Of a DNA stretch of 20,127 nucleotides, positions 1 to 6,899 are shown piece after piece. The first letter of the stretch is position 1. The number at the start of each line of letters is the position of its first letter. Origin of the DNA: a virus; IMG/VR virus record IMGVR_UViG_3300027805_000109, positions 1 to 20,127 of that record, one strand, 5' to 3'. Under the pieces are notes generated by a model, which was given only the letters and a program-made list of their open reading frames with translations, was not told the origin of the DNA and did no database searches. A program made the position numbers and the translations under genes.

Positions 1-65
1 CCATGAGTCTCTTCCACCCACAACACTAAACGCCGTACCCTTGCAGATAGGTTGCCCGGGCTCAT
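1..65 (-). CDS. Start of the gene after terL (partial)
   Basis: An ATG at 65-63 overlaps the terL stop in the ATGA arrangement seen all along this genome, and the frame stays open to the window edge (about 21 codons, starting MSPGNLSARVRR). In GpA-type phages the gene after the large terminase is usually a head-tail connector or the portal, but nothing in these residues identifies it. A second ATG at 4-2, in another frame and preceded by GGAAGAG, could be the real start of the next gene. In that case this short stretch would be only leader. Both readings are open. Confidence 0.35.
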   Translation of the reverse strand, partial: MSPGNLSARVRRLVLWVEETH

Positions 66-1849
66 GCGGAAGGCAAGTCGGTTTCGGCAGTTTCCCGACC
101 AGCGATGCCCCAGCGGACGGCGGCGAGTAGCGCAAGGATTTCACAGTCGAGGGCGTGGTTATCCTTCTTGCCCTGCGGAAGTATCCACTGGGGCTTGCCC
201 GTCCGGCGGTCCTTGATGCGGACTTCCGAATTCAGCTGGGATACGAAGTCCTCCCCCGCGTCGAGGGAGTAGCTCCACACGCGGCGAGCCCGCAGGCCGT
301 GGAGCAAATCCTTGCCGGCGGTGGCCGAGTGCACGATCAGGGTCGCCCGCTGCGGGATGCCAGGGACGACGATGGACTGCTTCTCGGAATAGAAGCGGCG
401 GGTCGTCTGGCCGTCCTTGGACGTCACCGCGAAGTCGTCAGAGCCCGAGCCCTTGGCCGTCTTCCAGTTGCGCTTGGCTGTCTCGCGGTAGACCTCCTGC
501 GTATTGTCACCCGAGTCGACGAGCACCAGAGCCTGATGGACTCCGTGCTGCTTGGCGTATGCCTCGACGTTCCCCCATGAGTCGATGCGGGCGAAGGCCA
601 TGAGGCGGCTATGCCCGGTCTTCGACCAACGGCGGACGACCACCCAGAAGTGGCCGCGCTGAACGTCGACGCCCATCGTGCGGAAAGGGATGCTTCCGGT
701 CGGTGCGCCTTCGCGGTCGGCGACTTTGGCCTTCGGGGTGATCACGGCCTCCGCGTCCCAGTCGTCGCCCATCTTGTAGTTGGCGGCCTCGGCTAGCGAT
801 ACCATCTCGCCGCCCTCTTCGCTCCAGGGAAGGGCCAGCCGCTTCTGCTTGAAGATGCGTCGCGGTTCCTCGTCGCCGTATTCGTCAGCCGATGCCTTGG
901 CCTTCAGCATCAAAACGCCAAGCTCGCCCCAGCTCATGGAGGCCAGCGAGTTCCAGTGAAGGCCGATGTGCCCGGAGTTGGACGACGTGGCCGTAGCCAC
1001 AAAGGCACCACGCGCATTGGCCTCGAGGCGGGAAGCGTTCGTGTCGGGCAGGTGCGTCCGGCATCCCGCGCACTCGTAGGTCGTGCCGACGCTGACCTTG
1101 TGCAAGTCCCACGTCCCGCTGGCCTTCGCGTCCTCGGGGAACCTGATCTGTTCCCACAACCAGGGCTGAAGGTGGTCGCACTTCGGGCAACGCATATTCC
1201 AGTCACGCTGGTCCGTGCCTTCGTGCAGCTGATGGAACTCCTGACCAGCCGAACCACCCTGTGACATGAACACCCGTTTGCCCATCCAGCCGAACGCCGT
1301 CACGCGCGCGCTCGCTTCGGCCAAGTGTCCGGGCGGCGCCATCCAGCACTCGTCGGCGATAACGTAGCGCAAGGACAGGCGCTGAAGGTTGGCCTCGTTC
1401 CAGATGCCGCGACAGTAAAGCGTCATGCGGTCAAAGTCCGCGGTCGTCGAGCGGTCAAGGTCTTCGAGAGAAAGCCGAGCCTTGACGGGCGGGCAGTTGT
1501 TCCAGACCGGGCGGAGGTAACGCAGGGCGAAGTCCTTGGCCTCGGGGTCGGTGGCCTGCAAAAGCATCGTCGGCCCTGGAGCGTTGACGATGATGTGACA
1601 GGTGAGCAGGCGGGCGAAGAGGGACTTGCCTGACTGGATGCTGGCAAGGACGGTGAGCAGACGCGTCTCGGGGTCGGCGGCGATACGTAGCGCTTCCGCG
1701 ATCCACGGCGTGCGGTCGGAGCGGAACGGCCCGGGCATCGGTGAGTCAGGGATGGCGTGAACGTTGTCCTCGAGCCACTCGACCACGTCGCCCGAGTCGG
1801 ACGGACGCAGGACTTCCCGACCGATGCGGAGCAGGTCGGACTTGTTCAT
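62..1849 (-). CDS. terL: Terminase large subunit, GpA family (packaging ATPase/nuclease)
   Basis: This is the motor that pumps phage DNA into the prohead and cuts it. The 595-aa length and motif order match the lambda GpA family. The ATPase domain has a Walker A, SIQSGKS, at residues 70-76 and a Walker B, YVIADEC, at 162-168. Next come two CxxC pairs (CPKC 221-224 and CAGC 260-263), the zinc-ribbon-like insert of this family. The C-terminal nuclease shows GVDVQ (D395), LVDSG (D445) and NHALD (D568), a plausible acidic metal-binding triad. The ATG overlaps the stop of the 45-aa basic gene by 4 nt. A GAAGGAG lies 14 nt upstream, rather far for a Shine-Dalgarno, so translational coupling is likely. 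No key residue appears to be missing. Confidence 0.96.
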   Translation of the reverse strand: MNKSDLLRIGREVLRPSDSGDVVEWLEDNVHAIPDSPMPGPFRSDRTPWIAEALRIAADPETRLLTVLASIQSGKSLFARLLTCHIIVNAPGPTMLLQATDPEAKDFALRYLRPVWNNCPPVKARLSLEDLDRSTTADFDRMTLYCRGIWNEANLQRLSLRYVIADECWMAPPGHLAEASARVTAFGWMGKRVFMSQGGSAGQEFHQLHEGTDQRDWNMRCPKCDHLQPWLWEQIRFPEDAKASGTWDLHKVSVGTTYECAGCRTHLPDTNASRLEANARGAFVATATSSNSGHIGLHWNSLASMSWGELGVLMLKAKASADEYGDEEPRRIFKQKRLALPWSEEGGEMVSLAEAANYKMGDDWDAEAVITPKAKVADREGAPTGSIPFRTMGVDVQRGHFWVVVRRWSKTGHSRLMAFARIDSWGNVEAYAKQHGVHQALVLVDSGDNTQEVYRETAKRNWKTAKGSGSDDFAVTSKDGQTTRRFYSEKQSIVVPGIPQRATLIVHSATAGKDLLHGLRARRVWSYSLDAGEDFVSQLNSEVRIKDRRTGKPQWILPQGKKDNHALDCEILALLAAVRWGIAGRETAETDLPSA

Positions 1850-1983
1850 GTGTCGAGGCCGTGCTCCTTCAGCAGTTTCCAGAGTCGGTCAGAGAAGGTC
1901 GACCACTTGGGCCGCTTGTCTTTGTGCGGGCGAGAAGGCTTTGGCATCGGCTTTCGCTTGGGCTTGCGCTTACGCTTCGTCAT
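1846..1983 (-). CDS. 45-aa Lys/Arg-rich protein between terS and terL
   Basis: A small frame fills the otherwise empty gap between the two terminase genes. It starts at an ATG inside the last codons of terS (14-nt overlap) and stops with TGA in a 4-nt ATGA overlap with terL. Both junctions follow the packing style of the genome. The protein begins MTKRKRKPKRKPMPKP, is very rich in Lys, Arg and Pro in its first half, and ends with a short helix-like segment with three tryptophans over the whole protein. The charge suggests nucleic-acid binding, perhaps accessory to packaging, but I recognise no family. There is no clear ribosome site, so coupled translation from terS is assumed. It could be a chance frame, although the double overlap argues against that. 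Confidence 0.6.
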   Translation of the reverse strand: MTKRKRKPKRKPMPKPSRPHKDKRPKWSTFSDRLWKLLKEHGLDT

Positions 1984-2518
1984 CTTGGGAGAGTTCGGCC
2001 TTTACCCGACGCACCCAAGCCTCGAGCACCTTGACCGCTTTGGCCGGGTTTTCAGGGTTGCAACCTTCTGCCGCGTCGAGCGCCAGTTTGTCGAGTCGGT
2101 TCACCATCGTTGCCGCTAACTCGCGCATCGCTTCGCCGGCTTCGCGGGACGAGATGTAATCCTTAGCCAGGATGAGCCTGCGTTCCTGCTCTTCCTCGAG
2201 GCTTATCAGGGAGCGCAGGCTGGAGTTATACGCCGACTGGTATTTTCCCTGATTGGGGTCTCCCGCATCCATCGCACCCAGCCAGACGCCACGGGCACGG
2301 GTGACAAGTGATCGGTGCTCGAGGATTGTGTCGGCTAGGCTTCCGTCGTCGAGCTGCGCGGGGGCAATCGGTGCCTTGCGTAGCCGGGCATCTTCCTGCG
2401 CTTGTCTCCAAGCGGTGGCCGCTTCGACTGAGTCGATGGGCATCCCCTTCTTGACCAGGATGGAGACGCGCTGACGCGTAAGGCCGAGGGCCTCGGCAAT
2501 GTCAGTTTGGCTGGGCAT
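1970..2518 (-). CDS. terS: Terminase small subunit (HTH, Nu1-like)
   Basis: This 182-aa protein probably recognises the packaging site and recruits the large subunit. Residues 5-28 form a helix-turn-helix of the MerR/Nu1 winged type (IAEALGLTRQRVSILVKKG). A long, charged alpha-helical region follows (about 60-180) and could carry oligomerisation and contact with the large subunit. Its place directly before terL, separated only by a 45-codon gene, is the classic small-terminase position. The ATG overlaps the end of the upstream nuclease gene by 17 nt and has no Shine-Dalgarno. The assignment rests on the HTH, the helical architecture and the gene order, not on a close family match. Confidence 0.8.
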   Translation of the reverse strand: MPSQTDIAEALGLTRQRVSILVKKGMPIDSVEAATAWRQAQEDARLRKAPIAPAQLDDGSLADTILEHRSLVTRARGVWLGAMDAGDPNQGKYQSAYNSSLRSLISLEEEQERRLILAKDYISSREAGEAMRELAATMVNRLDKLALDAAEGCNPENPAKAVKVLEAWVRRVKAELSQDDEA

Positions 2519-3149
2519 CGTTTTGGACGGTGTTCACCCACCAGATAAGTTGCGACATCTTGATGACCGGGATGCCATAGGATAGGCATTCACTGACATA
2601 GAAGGAAGCGGGCTCCAGATCGTCGGGAAGCATGATGCAGACGTGGCGCTTGTTGAGGTGCTTTCGGTAGACCAGGCACTGAGCCATGGCTGTAAGCATA
2701 CCTTGCGAACTGCACTCCTTCTTCGTCTCTATTGCCCAATTGAACCCGACTAGGTCGGCACGCATCTGGCAACCGGGAACTTGGACTTCGCGTTGAATGT
2801 GGCGGGGATATGCGACGCAGGCATCCTTTAGCATCTGTTCTGCTTCGGTCTGCATATGAAGTTCGGAGCCATGGGACTTTGAATAGGTTCGGTCATCCCA
2901 TTTCGACTTCTTCGGGCTTGGCTTGAACTTCGCAATAAGCACCTGATCCCGATTGGACTTGTCGTAGACCCCGGCCTTGGAGATGGCCCTACGCACGACC
3001 TCGCGTGAATGCGTGAAGTCTAGCGCCTGACGCGTGGCGTGGATGGTTCTACATCGCAGGTAAGTTTCGACGATGACTGCGTCTCGCTTGGCTTTTTCAA
3101 ACCGCGCCAGTTCGGCGAGCTGCCGGGTTTTCGAATCACAGGGTTTCAT
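2502..3149 (-). CDS. HTH plus PD-(D/E)XK nuclease-like protein upstream of terS
   Basis: A 215-aa protein with two visible parts. Residues about 25-62 look like a helix-turn-helix (TYLRCRTIHATRQALDF followed by EVVRRAISKAG). Residues 100-165 carry a PD-(D/E)XK-like nuclease signature: a glutamate in TEAEQ, then MRADLVGFNWAIETKKE, giving D132 and E141-x-K143, followed by a helix with a conserved-looking Gln. This is the layout of phage and repair endonucleases. A TTG six bases upstream (3155) with AGAGAG in front is an alternative start. Its position just before terS, overlapping it by 17 nt, suggests a role in packaging or genome maturation, but that is inference. Local G+C is low: 58 of 120 nt at 2821-2940. 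Confidence 0.65.
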   Translation of the reverse strand: MKPCDSKTRQLAELARFEKAKRDAVIVETYLRCRTIHATRQALDFTHSREVVRRAISKAGVYDKSNRDQVLIAKFKPSPKKSKWDDRTYSKSHGSELHMQTEAEQMLKDACVAYPRHIQREVQVPGCQMRADLVGFNWAIETKKECSSQGMLTAMAQCLVYRKHLNKRHVCIMLPDDLEPASFYVSECLSYGIPVIKMSQLIWWVNTVQNDAQPN

Positions 3150-3155
3150 TGTCAA

Positions 3156-3263
3156 CAGGTCTCTCTTGTCACACGGACTTGTAAAAAAAGGCCGTGGTGT
3201 CGGGCCACGCGTGAAGGCGGGGGGGGTCTAGGAGACTCCTTAAGGGGGGTATATGGGCTGTTT
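3156..3263. other. 108-bp G-rich gap before the packaging genes
   Basis: This non-coding gap separates the HTH-protein gene from the nuclease-terS-terL block. On the plus strand it holds runs of eight G (3219-3226) and six G (3244-3249), an 11-nt palindrome AGGAGACTCCT (3230-3240), and a hairpin plus T-run on the minus strand. I see no convincing sigma70-type promoter. It is a candidate for a packaging initiation site because of its position, but no sequence match to a known cos or pac site is claimed. Confidence 0.5.
3183..3209 (-). terminator. Probable rho-independent terminator
   Basis: Read on the minus strand, CGTGG-CCCGACA-CCACG can form a 5-bp stem, or GGCC can pair with GGCC. The second stem is followed directly by seven T. 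This is the only hairpin plus T-run noticed in the window. It lies after the HTH-protein gene and before the nuclease-terminase genes. The stem is short, so termination may be partial. Confidence 0.45.
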
Positions 3264-3833
3264 TCACGGGTTGTGCGGGGCAGGGCGGGGGCGGGCCTGC
3301 TTATGTTTGTCGCGTCTGGCATTAACGTGCGGGAACATTCCGACCGCATCAGAGTTTACGGCGCGTTGGATTTCCTTGGCTCGGCTACGCATCCAGAAGT
3401 GAGAGCGTCCGTACATCTTCCCGATCGTGCGGGAGTCCAGGCATCCGGGCAGGGACAGCGCCCACCTCACCGTCTCGACGTGACGACGGAAGGCGAAGTT
3501 GTCCGTCGCGGCCAGCGCGTCGATGAAGCCCTTCAGCATTACCCCTACGTGGTCCCTACTTATAAACGCCTCTGTCTCCTTGCGTAGGTTGTCACCGTCC
3601 TTCGTAGACCAGGCAGGATGATTGGCGTCCACTTGGAACACATGCCGAGACTGCGACATCTCGCGGTAAGGCAGCACGCCGTTCTCGCGCATCTTCTCCT
3701 GCACCTTCTTCGGCTGGGCAAAGAACCAAGCGTCAAAGCTCTTCGCATCCCTAGCCGGAGCAGAGAGGTCGTTGATGCTGGCCTTGGTCACGCACTGTAG
3801 TGGAAAGGATATTACTCGGCGGGCAAGTGGCAA
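3264..3833 (-). CDS. Hypothetical protein with possible C-terminal HTH
   Basis: I do not recognise this protein (189 aa from a TTG start). Residues about 115-160 (RHVETVRWALSLPGCL, then TIGKMYGRSHFWMRSRAKEI) look like a helix-turn-helix, so it may bind DNA. The C-terminus is basic and proline-rich because the reading frame runs into a G-rich tract. The start is uncertain. TTG at 3833 overlaps the upstream gene by 22 nt; a GTG at 3791 would leave a 20-nt gap; neither has a Shine-Dalgarno. The protein is followed by a likely terminator. Together with its upstream neighbour it may form a small regulatory pair ahead of the packaging genes. Confidence 0.6.
   Translation of the reverse strand: MPLARRVISFPLQCVTKASINDLSAPARDAKSFDAWFFAQPKKVQEKMRENGVLPYREMSQSRHVFQVDANHPAWSTKDGDNLRKETEAFISRDHVGVMLKGFIDALAATDNFAFRRHVETVRWALSLPGCLDSRTIGKMYGRSHFWMRSRAKEIQRAVNSDAVGMFPHVNARRDKHKQARPRPAPHNP
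3277..3295 (+). repeat. G-quadruplex motif
   Basis: GGGGCAGGGCGGGGGCGGG contains four G-tracts of at least three with loops of 2, 1 and 1 nt, which meets the standard motif for a stable G-quadruplex. It lies on the template strand of the leftward genes, within the last codons of the 189-aa gene, where it encodes the Pro/Arg-rich tail. Confidence 0.6.
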
Positions 3834-4165
3834 AGGTTGTGCCAGTATCCGTCAGTGTCGTACCTGAGCATGGCCTTACGAGTGAAGCGATAGGTCAGTG
3901 AGGTATACCTGCCATCATACTCAAGCGTCTGCTCCACGATCTCCCTGAGTTCGGCTGATGTCATCTTCGCCGGCCATGTGCTGATGACTTCCCTGAGCGC
4001 CTTGTCTTTCTCTTCCTTGACTGCCTTGGCTGCATCGGTGGCCTGCTGCCGGATATGCTCCATCCTCTCAGGCTGTTCCCTCCAAGCCTTCTGCCTGTAC
4101 CTGGTCAGGCTCAGCTTACGCAGGATCCATCCTCTCCGCGCTTTAGTACGGTTCGGTTTGGTCAT
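3812..4165 (-). CDS. Small basic protein with winged-helix-like C-terminus
   Basis: A 117-aa protein with a strongly basic N-terminus (MTKPNRTKARRGW), a charged helical middle (about 30-65) and a C-terminal segment (MTSAELREIVEQ, then YTSLTYRFTRKAMLRYD) that resembles a winged helix-turn-helix. A DNA-binding regulator is the best guess. I chose the ATG at 4165 over a TTG at 4222 because ATG is preceded by GAGGAGG (13 nt away) and the extra 19 residues look unlike coding sequence. It is the first well-supported gene after a roughly 165-bp gap, so a promoter for the packaging block may lie just upstream. Confidence 0.65.
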   Translation of the reverse strand: MTKPNRTKARRGWILRKLSLTRYRQKAWREQPERMEHIRQQATDAAKAVKEEKDKALREVISTWPAKMTSAELREIVEQTLEYDGRYTSLTYRFTRKAMLRYDTDGYWHNLCHLPAE

Positions 4166-4299
4166 CGCAGTAGACTTGCCTCCTCGCCAGAGACTCGGTC
4201 GAACCCCGAGCGTAAGCGACAAGGGGTGAGACTAGAGTCACCCTTGTACGAAGTACATGGGACGGAAGTTGAGTCGGATGTTGATAAGGGATTTAGCAT
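4162..4299 (-). CDS. Possible 45-aa small protein
   Basis: An open frame from ATG 4299 runs 45 codons and stops in a 4-nt ATGA overlap with the next gene, the junction type typical of this genome. The product (starts MLNPLSTSDSTSVP) is serine-rich with two cysteines and has no recognised family. There is no ribosome site. The alternative is that this stretch is simply a regulatory gap, since it also holds a palindrome at 4245-4257. Confidence 0.3.
   Translation of the reverse strand: MLNPLSTSDSTSVPCTSYKGDSSLTPCRLRSGFDRVSGEEASLLR
4245..4257. promoter_or_regulatory. Palindrome TGTACGAAGTACA (operator candidate)
   Basis: A perfect 5-bp inverted repeat (TGTAC/GTACA) around a 3-nt centre, in the gap between the helicase gene and the two HTH-protein genes. 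It could be an operator for one of those proteins or an RNA hairpin. No T-run follows on either strand, so it is not a terminator. A further short palindrome, GACTAGAGTC, lies a few bases away. Confidence 0.35.
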
Positions 4300-4331
4300 T
4301 GGCTTTAGGGTGGGGGTACGGGTGTTGACCC

Positions 4332-5651
4332 TCAGTTGACCTTCAAACGCCTTGGCGACCCCTTGGCGGGGCTGGAATGGGCATCCCTTGGGGCGACCTC
4401 AACCCCACTTTGGGAGGGGGGCTGGCTGTATTCCCACCTGATGACCCCCTTCTCGGCGGCGTGGCGGATGTGTATCTCGCCCTTAAACTGACCTTCGGAG
4501 TCTCGGAGGCCGGCACGGCCACGGCGCTTGGTCAGGCCGAACTTGTAGATCGGCTCGTCGCCCTGACATCGGAAGAGGACAGCGACCTCGCGGAAGTAGT
4601 TCGTAAACTCGGACGACCCTAGGCCCGCGTAGGCTAGGTCGGCGACGGTGTGGCCTTCCTTGTCGCTGGCGGCCTTGGGCTTGCCGGTGTGGTGCATGGC
4701 TACGAGGACGGCGCCTGTCTCGAGCAGGATCGGGGCGAGGTCATGGCGCAGGAACTTGGAAGCCTGCTCCTGGTCGGACACGTCGATGCCGGCGAAGGAG
4801 AGCAGCGGGTCGACGAACACGATGTCTGCCCGGTGTTCGCGGACTAGGTCGGCGAGGGCGGCGGTGAAGGCCGTGCCTGTGCTGACGGTGTCGCGGAAGA
4901 TGGCGAGGGACTCCCGCAGCTGGTCACGCTCCTGGCTGTCGAGGTAGGCACCTGCCACGACGTCCTGCAAAGCCTCGGACACGTCGCCCGCGTCATTCTC
5001 TGCCTGAAGGATGATGGCCCGCAGGGGTCGGGCTGGCTTGATGCCGAAGAAGTCACGGCCTAACGCCCAATGCACTGCGGCCTGCATCATCAGGGACGAC
5101 TTGCCCGTGCCGGACTGGCCGACGATCAGAAGGGAGCCGCCCTTGCAGAGCCAGCGGTTGCCGAGGACGGTGTTCGGGTCGTCCTTGCGGTCGAAGGCCA
5201 TCAGGTCGTCGAAGGCCATGCGCTTGGGGCCGTGCTTAACCTTTGAGCCCTTGCGCTTGTCGGCGAGGCGGGCATAATGGTCGAGCAGGACATCCGGGTC
5301 GGTGGTCGGGTCTAAGGCGTGTCCTGCGAGGTTGGCGGCCTCGCGTAAGGTCGCCATGCGCCGGATGATGTCGACGTGTTCGGGGCGATATGTCGATTGA
5401 CCGCATTCAGTGACTAGGAGCGAGATGCTTGTGGCGTCCACTGGCGATCGGTCAAAGCGGAGTCGCTCGGTGACGGTAAGTTCGTCGGCGACCATGCCGT
5501 CGAGCTGAAGCGAGCAGATGGCCCGGGCGATGTCAGCGTGGGCGGGCTCGAAGAAGTCGTCGTGAGATAGGTCGGCAGGGAAAGGGAGCGCGTCACGGAG
5601 AAGGACACCGAGGAGGTGGCGTTCCGCCGGCACGTTGTTCGGAGGAGTCAT
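4332..5651 (-). CDS. Replicative helicase-like ATPase (DnaB N-domain plus RepA-type AAA)
   Basis: A 439-aa protein. Residues 7-110 resemble the DnaB N-terminal helical domain (PAERHLLGVLLRD, FFEPAHADIARAI, ADELTVTERL). A RecA-fold ATPase of the RepA/AAA_25 kind follows: Walker A GQSGTGKS at 178-185, Walker B DIVFVDPL with D281, and a sensor-like AMHHTGK at 318-324. The C-terminal tail is polar. Fused DnaB-N/RepA-type helicases are common in phage replication modules, where they unwind DNA at the fork. The gene follows the tandem-HTH gene after a 40-nt C/A-rich gap and has no Shine-Dalgarno. A primase domain was not seen in the protein or elsewhere in the window. Confidence 0.85.
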   Translation of the reverse strand: MTPPNNVPAERHLLGVLLRDALPFPADLSHDDFFEPAHADIARAICSLQLDGMVADELTVTERLRFDRSPVDATSISLLVTECGQSTYRPEHVDIIRRMATLREAANLAGHALDPTTDPDVLLDHYARLADKRKGSKVKHGPKRMAFDDLMAFDRKDDPNTVLGNRWLCKGGSLLIVGQSGTGKSSLMMQAAVHWALGRDFFGIKPARPLRAIILQAENDAGDVSEALQDVVAGAYLDSQERDQLRESLAIFRDTVSTGTAFTAALADLVREHRADIVFVDPLLSFAGIDVSDQEQASKFLRHDLAPILLETGAVLVAMHHTGKPKAASDKEGHTVADLAYAGLGSSEFTNYFREVAVLFRCQGDEPIYKFGLTKRRGRAGLRDSEGQFKGEIHIRHAAEKGVIRWEYSQPPSQSGVEVAPRDAHSSPAKGSPRRLKVN

Positions 5652-5691
5652 GGAAGAGAGGGTTGGGGTTTGGGGGCGTGGGTGCCCTTGG
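5652..5691 (-). promoter_or_regulatory. C/A-rich leader of the helicase gene, no Shine-Dalgarno
   Basis: On the minus strand the 40 nt between the HTH gene and the helicase are dominated by C and A, contain AAACCCCAACCC, and end with CCCTCTCTTCC before ATG. There is no purine-rich ribosome site. The composition matches the leaders at 9046-9082 and 15313-15329. Confidence 0.4.
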
Positions 5692-6138
5692 TCAAGATGC
5701 TTTGCGTAGGATGCGGTCGAGGTCGGTCTTGCGGTAATGAGGGACAGGGCGAGGGGTGCGGAAGACCTTGCGGGCGATGTCAGCGCCGTCGATACGGTAC
5801 TGGATGCCGCGGACGGTGCGTCGGCTCTTGCGGGCGTACTGCGTGAGCGTGACCCAGCCTGCGGGGCTCTTGAAGGCTTCGAGGGCTAGGGCGGCCTCGT
5901 GGGCTTTCGCCCAGGTCTTGAAGCGGGGCGACAGGCGATAGACTAGGCGGTGATGTTTGACGCGACGCTCTTCGGCGAAGCCTGCCTTGACGATGCGGGC
6001 GATGGGGCCGCGAACACCGGCGAGGGTCTTCAGGCCGAGGAGCGGGGCGACGTCGATAGTCCTGATCCATCCGTCTAGGTCTTCCCTTGGCTCGTCCTTG
6101 AGGGCGGCCAGCAGCGCGTGGGCGTCGAAGCGCTTCAT
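5692..6138 (-). CDS. DNA-binding protein with two HTH-like domains
   Basis: A 148-aa basic protein. The N-terminal half (about 25-70) looks like a winged helix (IDVAPLLGLKTLAGVRGPIARIVKAG, here split: IDVAPLLGLKT then VRGPIARIVKAGF). The C-terminal half (about 94-146) resembles an excisionase/MerR-like HTH: VTLTQYARKSRRTVRGIQYRI, here VTLTQYARKSRRTV, followed by PHYRKTDLDRILR. Sitting directly before the helicase gene, it may be the origin-binding or helicase-loading partner, or a regulator. It overlaps the phosphoesterase gene by 4 nt. I cannot assign a named family. Confidence 0.65.
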   Translation of the reverse strand: MKRFDAHALLAALKDEPREDLDGWIRTIDVAPLLGLKTLAGVRGPIARIVKAGFAEERRVKHHRLVYRLSPRFKTWAKAHEAALALEAFKSPAGWVTLTQYARKSRRTVRGIQYRIDGADIARKVFRTPRPVPHYRKTDLDRILRKAS

Positions 6139-6899
6139 CGGGCCTTCGGGGTGAAGACCTTGAGGTCGGTCGTCCAGACCCAGCGGGAGCCGACGCGGTG
6201 GACGAGCCAGACCTTCCAGTCCTTGCCGTCGACCCAGCCAGCTGCGAAGCCTGAGCCCCAGCGGGAGGTGGCGAGTCGGTGAGACGCGTAGGCCATGGCG
6301 TCCTTCTGGCAGAGACAGCCGGCGGAGAAAGCCGCGCCGCCTTCGGCCTTGGTCAGGTTTACCTGGGCGAGCGTGTGCGTGTGTCCGTGGATCAGTGCGC
6401 CGCCTCGGTCGGCGTAGTGCTTGCCCTGCTCTGCGGTGGCGTTCAGGCCGTGGGCGTAGCCGTGGATAAAGGCGACCTGCCCAAGGCGGTAGACACCCTT
6501 CTCGGCGTGGTAAGGCAGGATGGTCTTGGCTCCGCAGCTCTTCGCGGTGGTCTTGATGCGGGCCTCTAGGTCGGCACAGTAGTCGCGTACCAGGGCGGAG
6601 CCCGAGGTATGCTGGAGGGCTTGGGCCCGGTGCTCGTGGTTGCCCATCAGGTAGACGGTGGGCTTGGTACGCTCGAGGAAGTGTTCACCGGCCTCGATGT
6701 CGGAGATGAGGGACTCAGCGCCTTCGGCATCCTGCCCGGCTCCACGGCGGAGCGATCGGAAGTCAAAGCAGTCGCCGAGGTGTACGCGCACGGTCGGCTT
6801 GTAGTCCTTGATGAATTCGACGAGGGCCTCGACGGCGTTCTCGTCGGCCATGTCGCCGTGGTTGTCGCCGAAGGCAACGAAGCGGGTCGGGGTGCTCAT
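6135..6899 (-). CDS. Calcineurin-like metallophosphoesterase
   Basis: A 254-aa protein with the full metallophosphoesterase motif set: GDNHGD (D12, H14), GDCFDF (D43), GNHEH (N87, H88), FIHGY (H146) and HGHTH (H171, H173). These bind two metal ions and hydrolyse phosphodiesters or phosphomonoesters. Single-domain enzymes of this type are frequent in phage DNA-metabolism clusters, but the substrate cannot be read from the sequence. Its neighbours (dNMP kinase, exonuclease, helicase) suggest a nucleic-acid or nucleotide substrate. Both ends overlap neighbours by 4 nt, so it is co-translated in the replication operon. Confidence 0.9.
   Translation of the reverse strand: MSTPTRFVAFGDNHGDMADENAVEALVEFIKDYKPTVRVHLGDCFDFRSLRRGAGQDAEGAESLISDIEAGEHFLERTKPTVYLMGNHEHRAQALQHTSGSALVRDYCADLEARIKTTAKSCGAKTILPYHAEKGVYRLGQVAFIHGYAHGLNATAEQGKHYADRGGALIHGHTHTLAQVNLTKAEGGAAFSAGCLCQKDAMAYASHRLATSRWGSGFAAGWVDGKDWKVWLVHRVGSRWVWTTDLKVFTPKAR

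Noticed and set aside
4325-4341. TTGACCCTCAGTTGACC on the plus strand as tandem -35 boxes
   Set aside because: No -10-like sequence at proper distance and no rightward gene; it overlaps the helicase stop codon.
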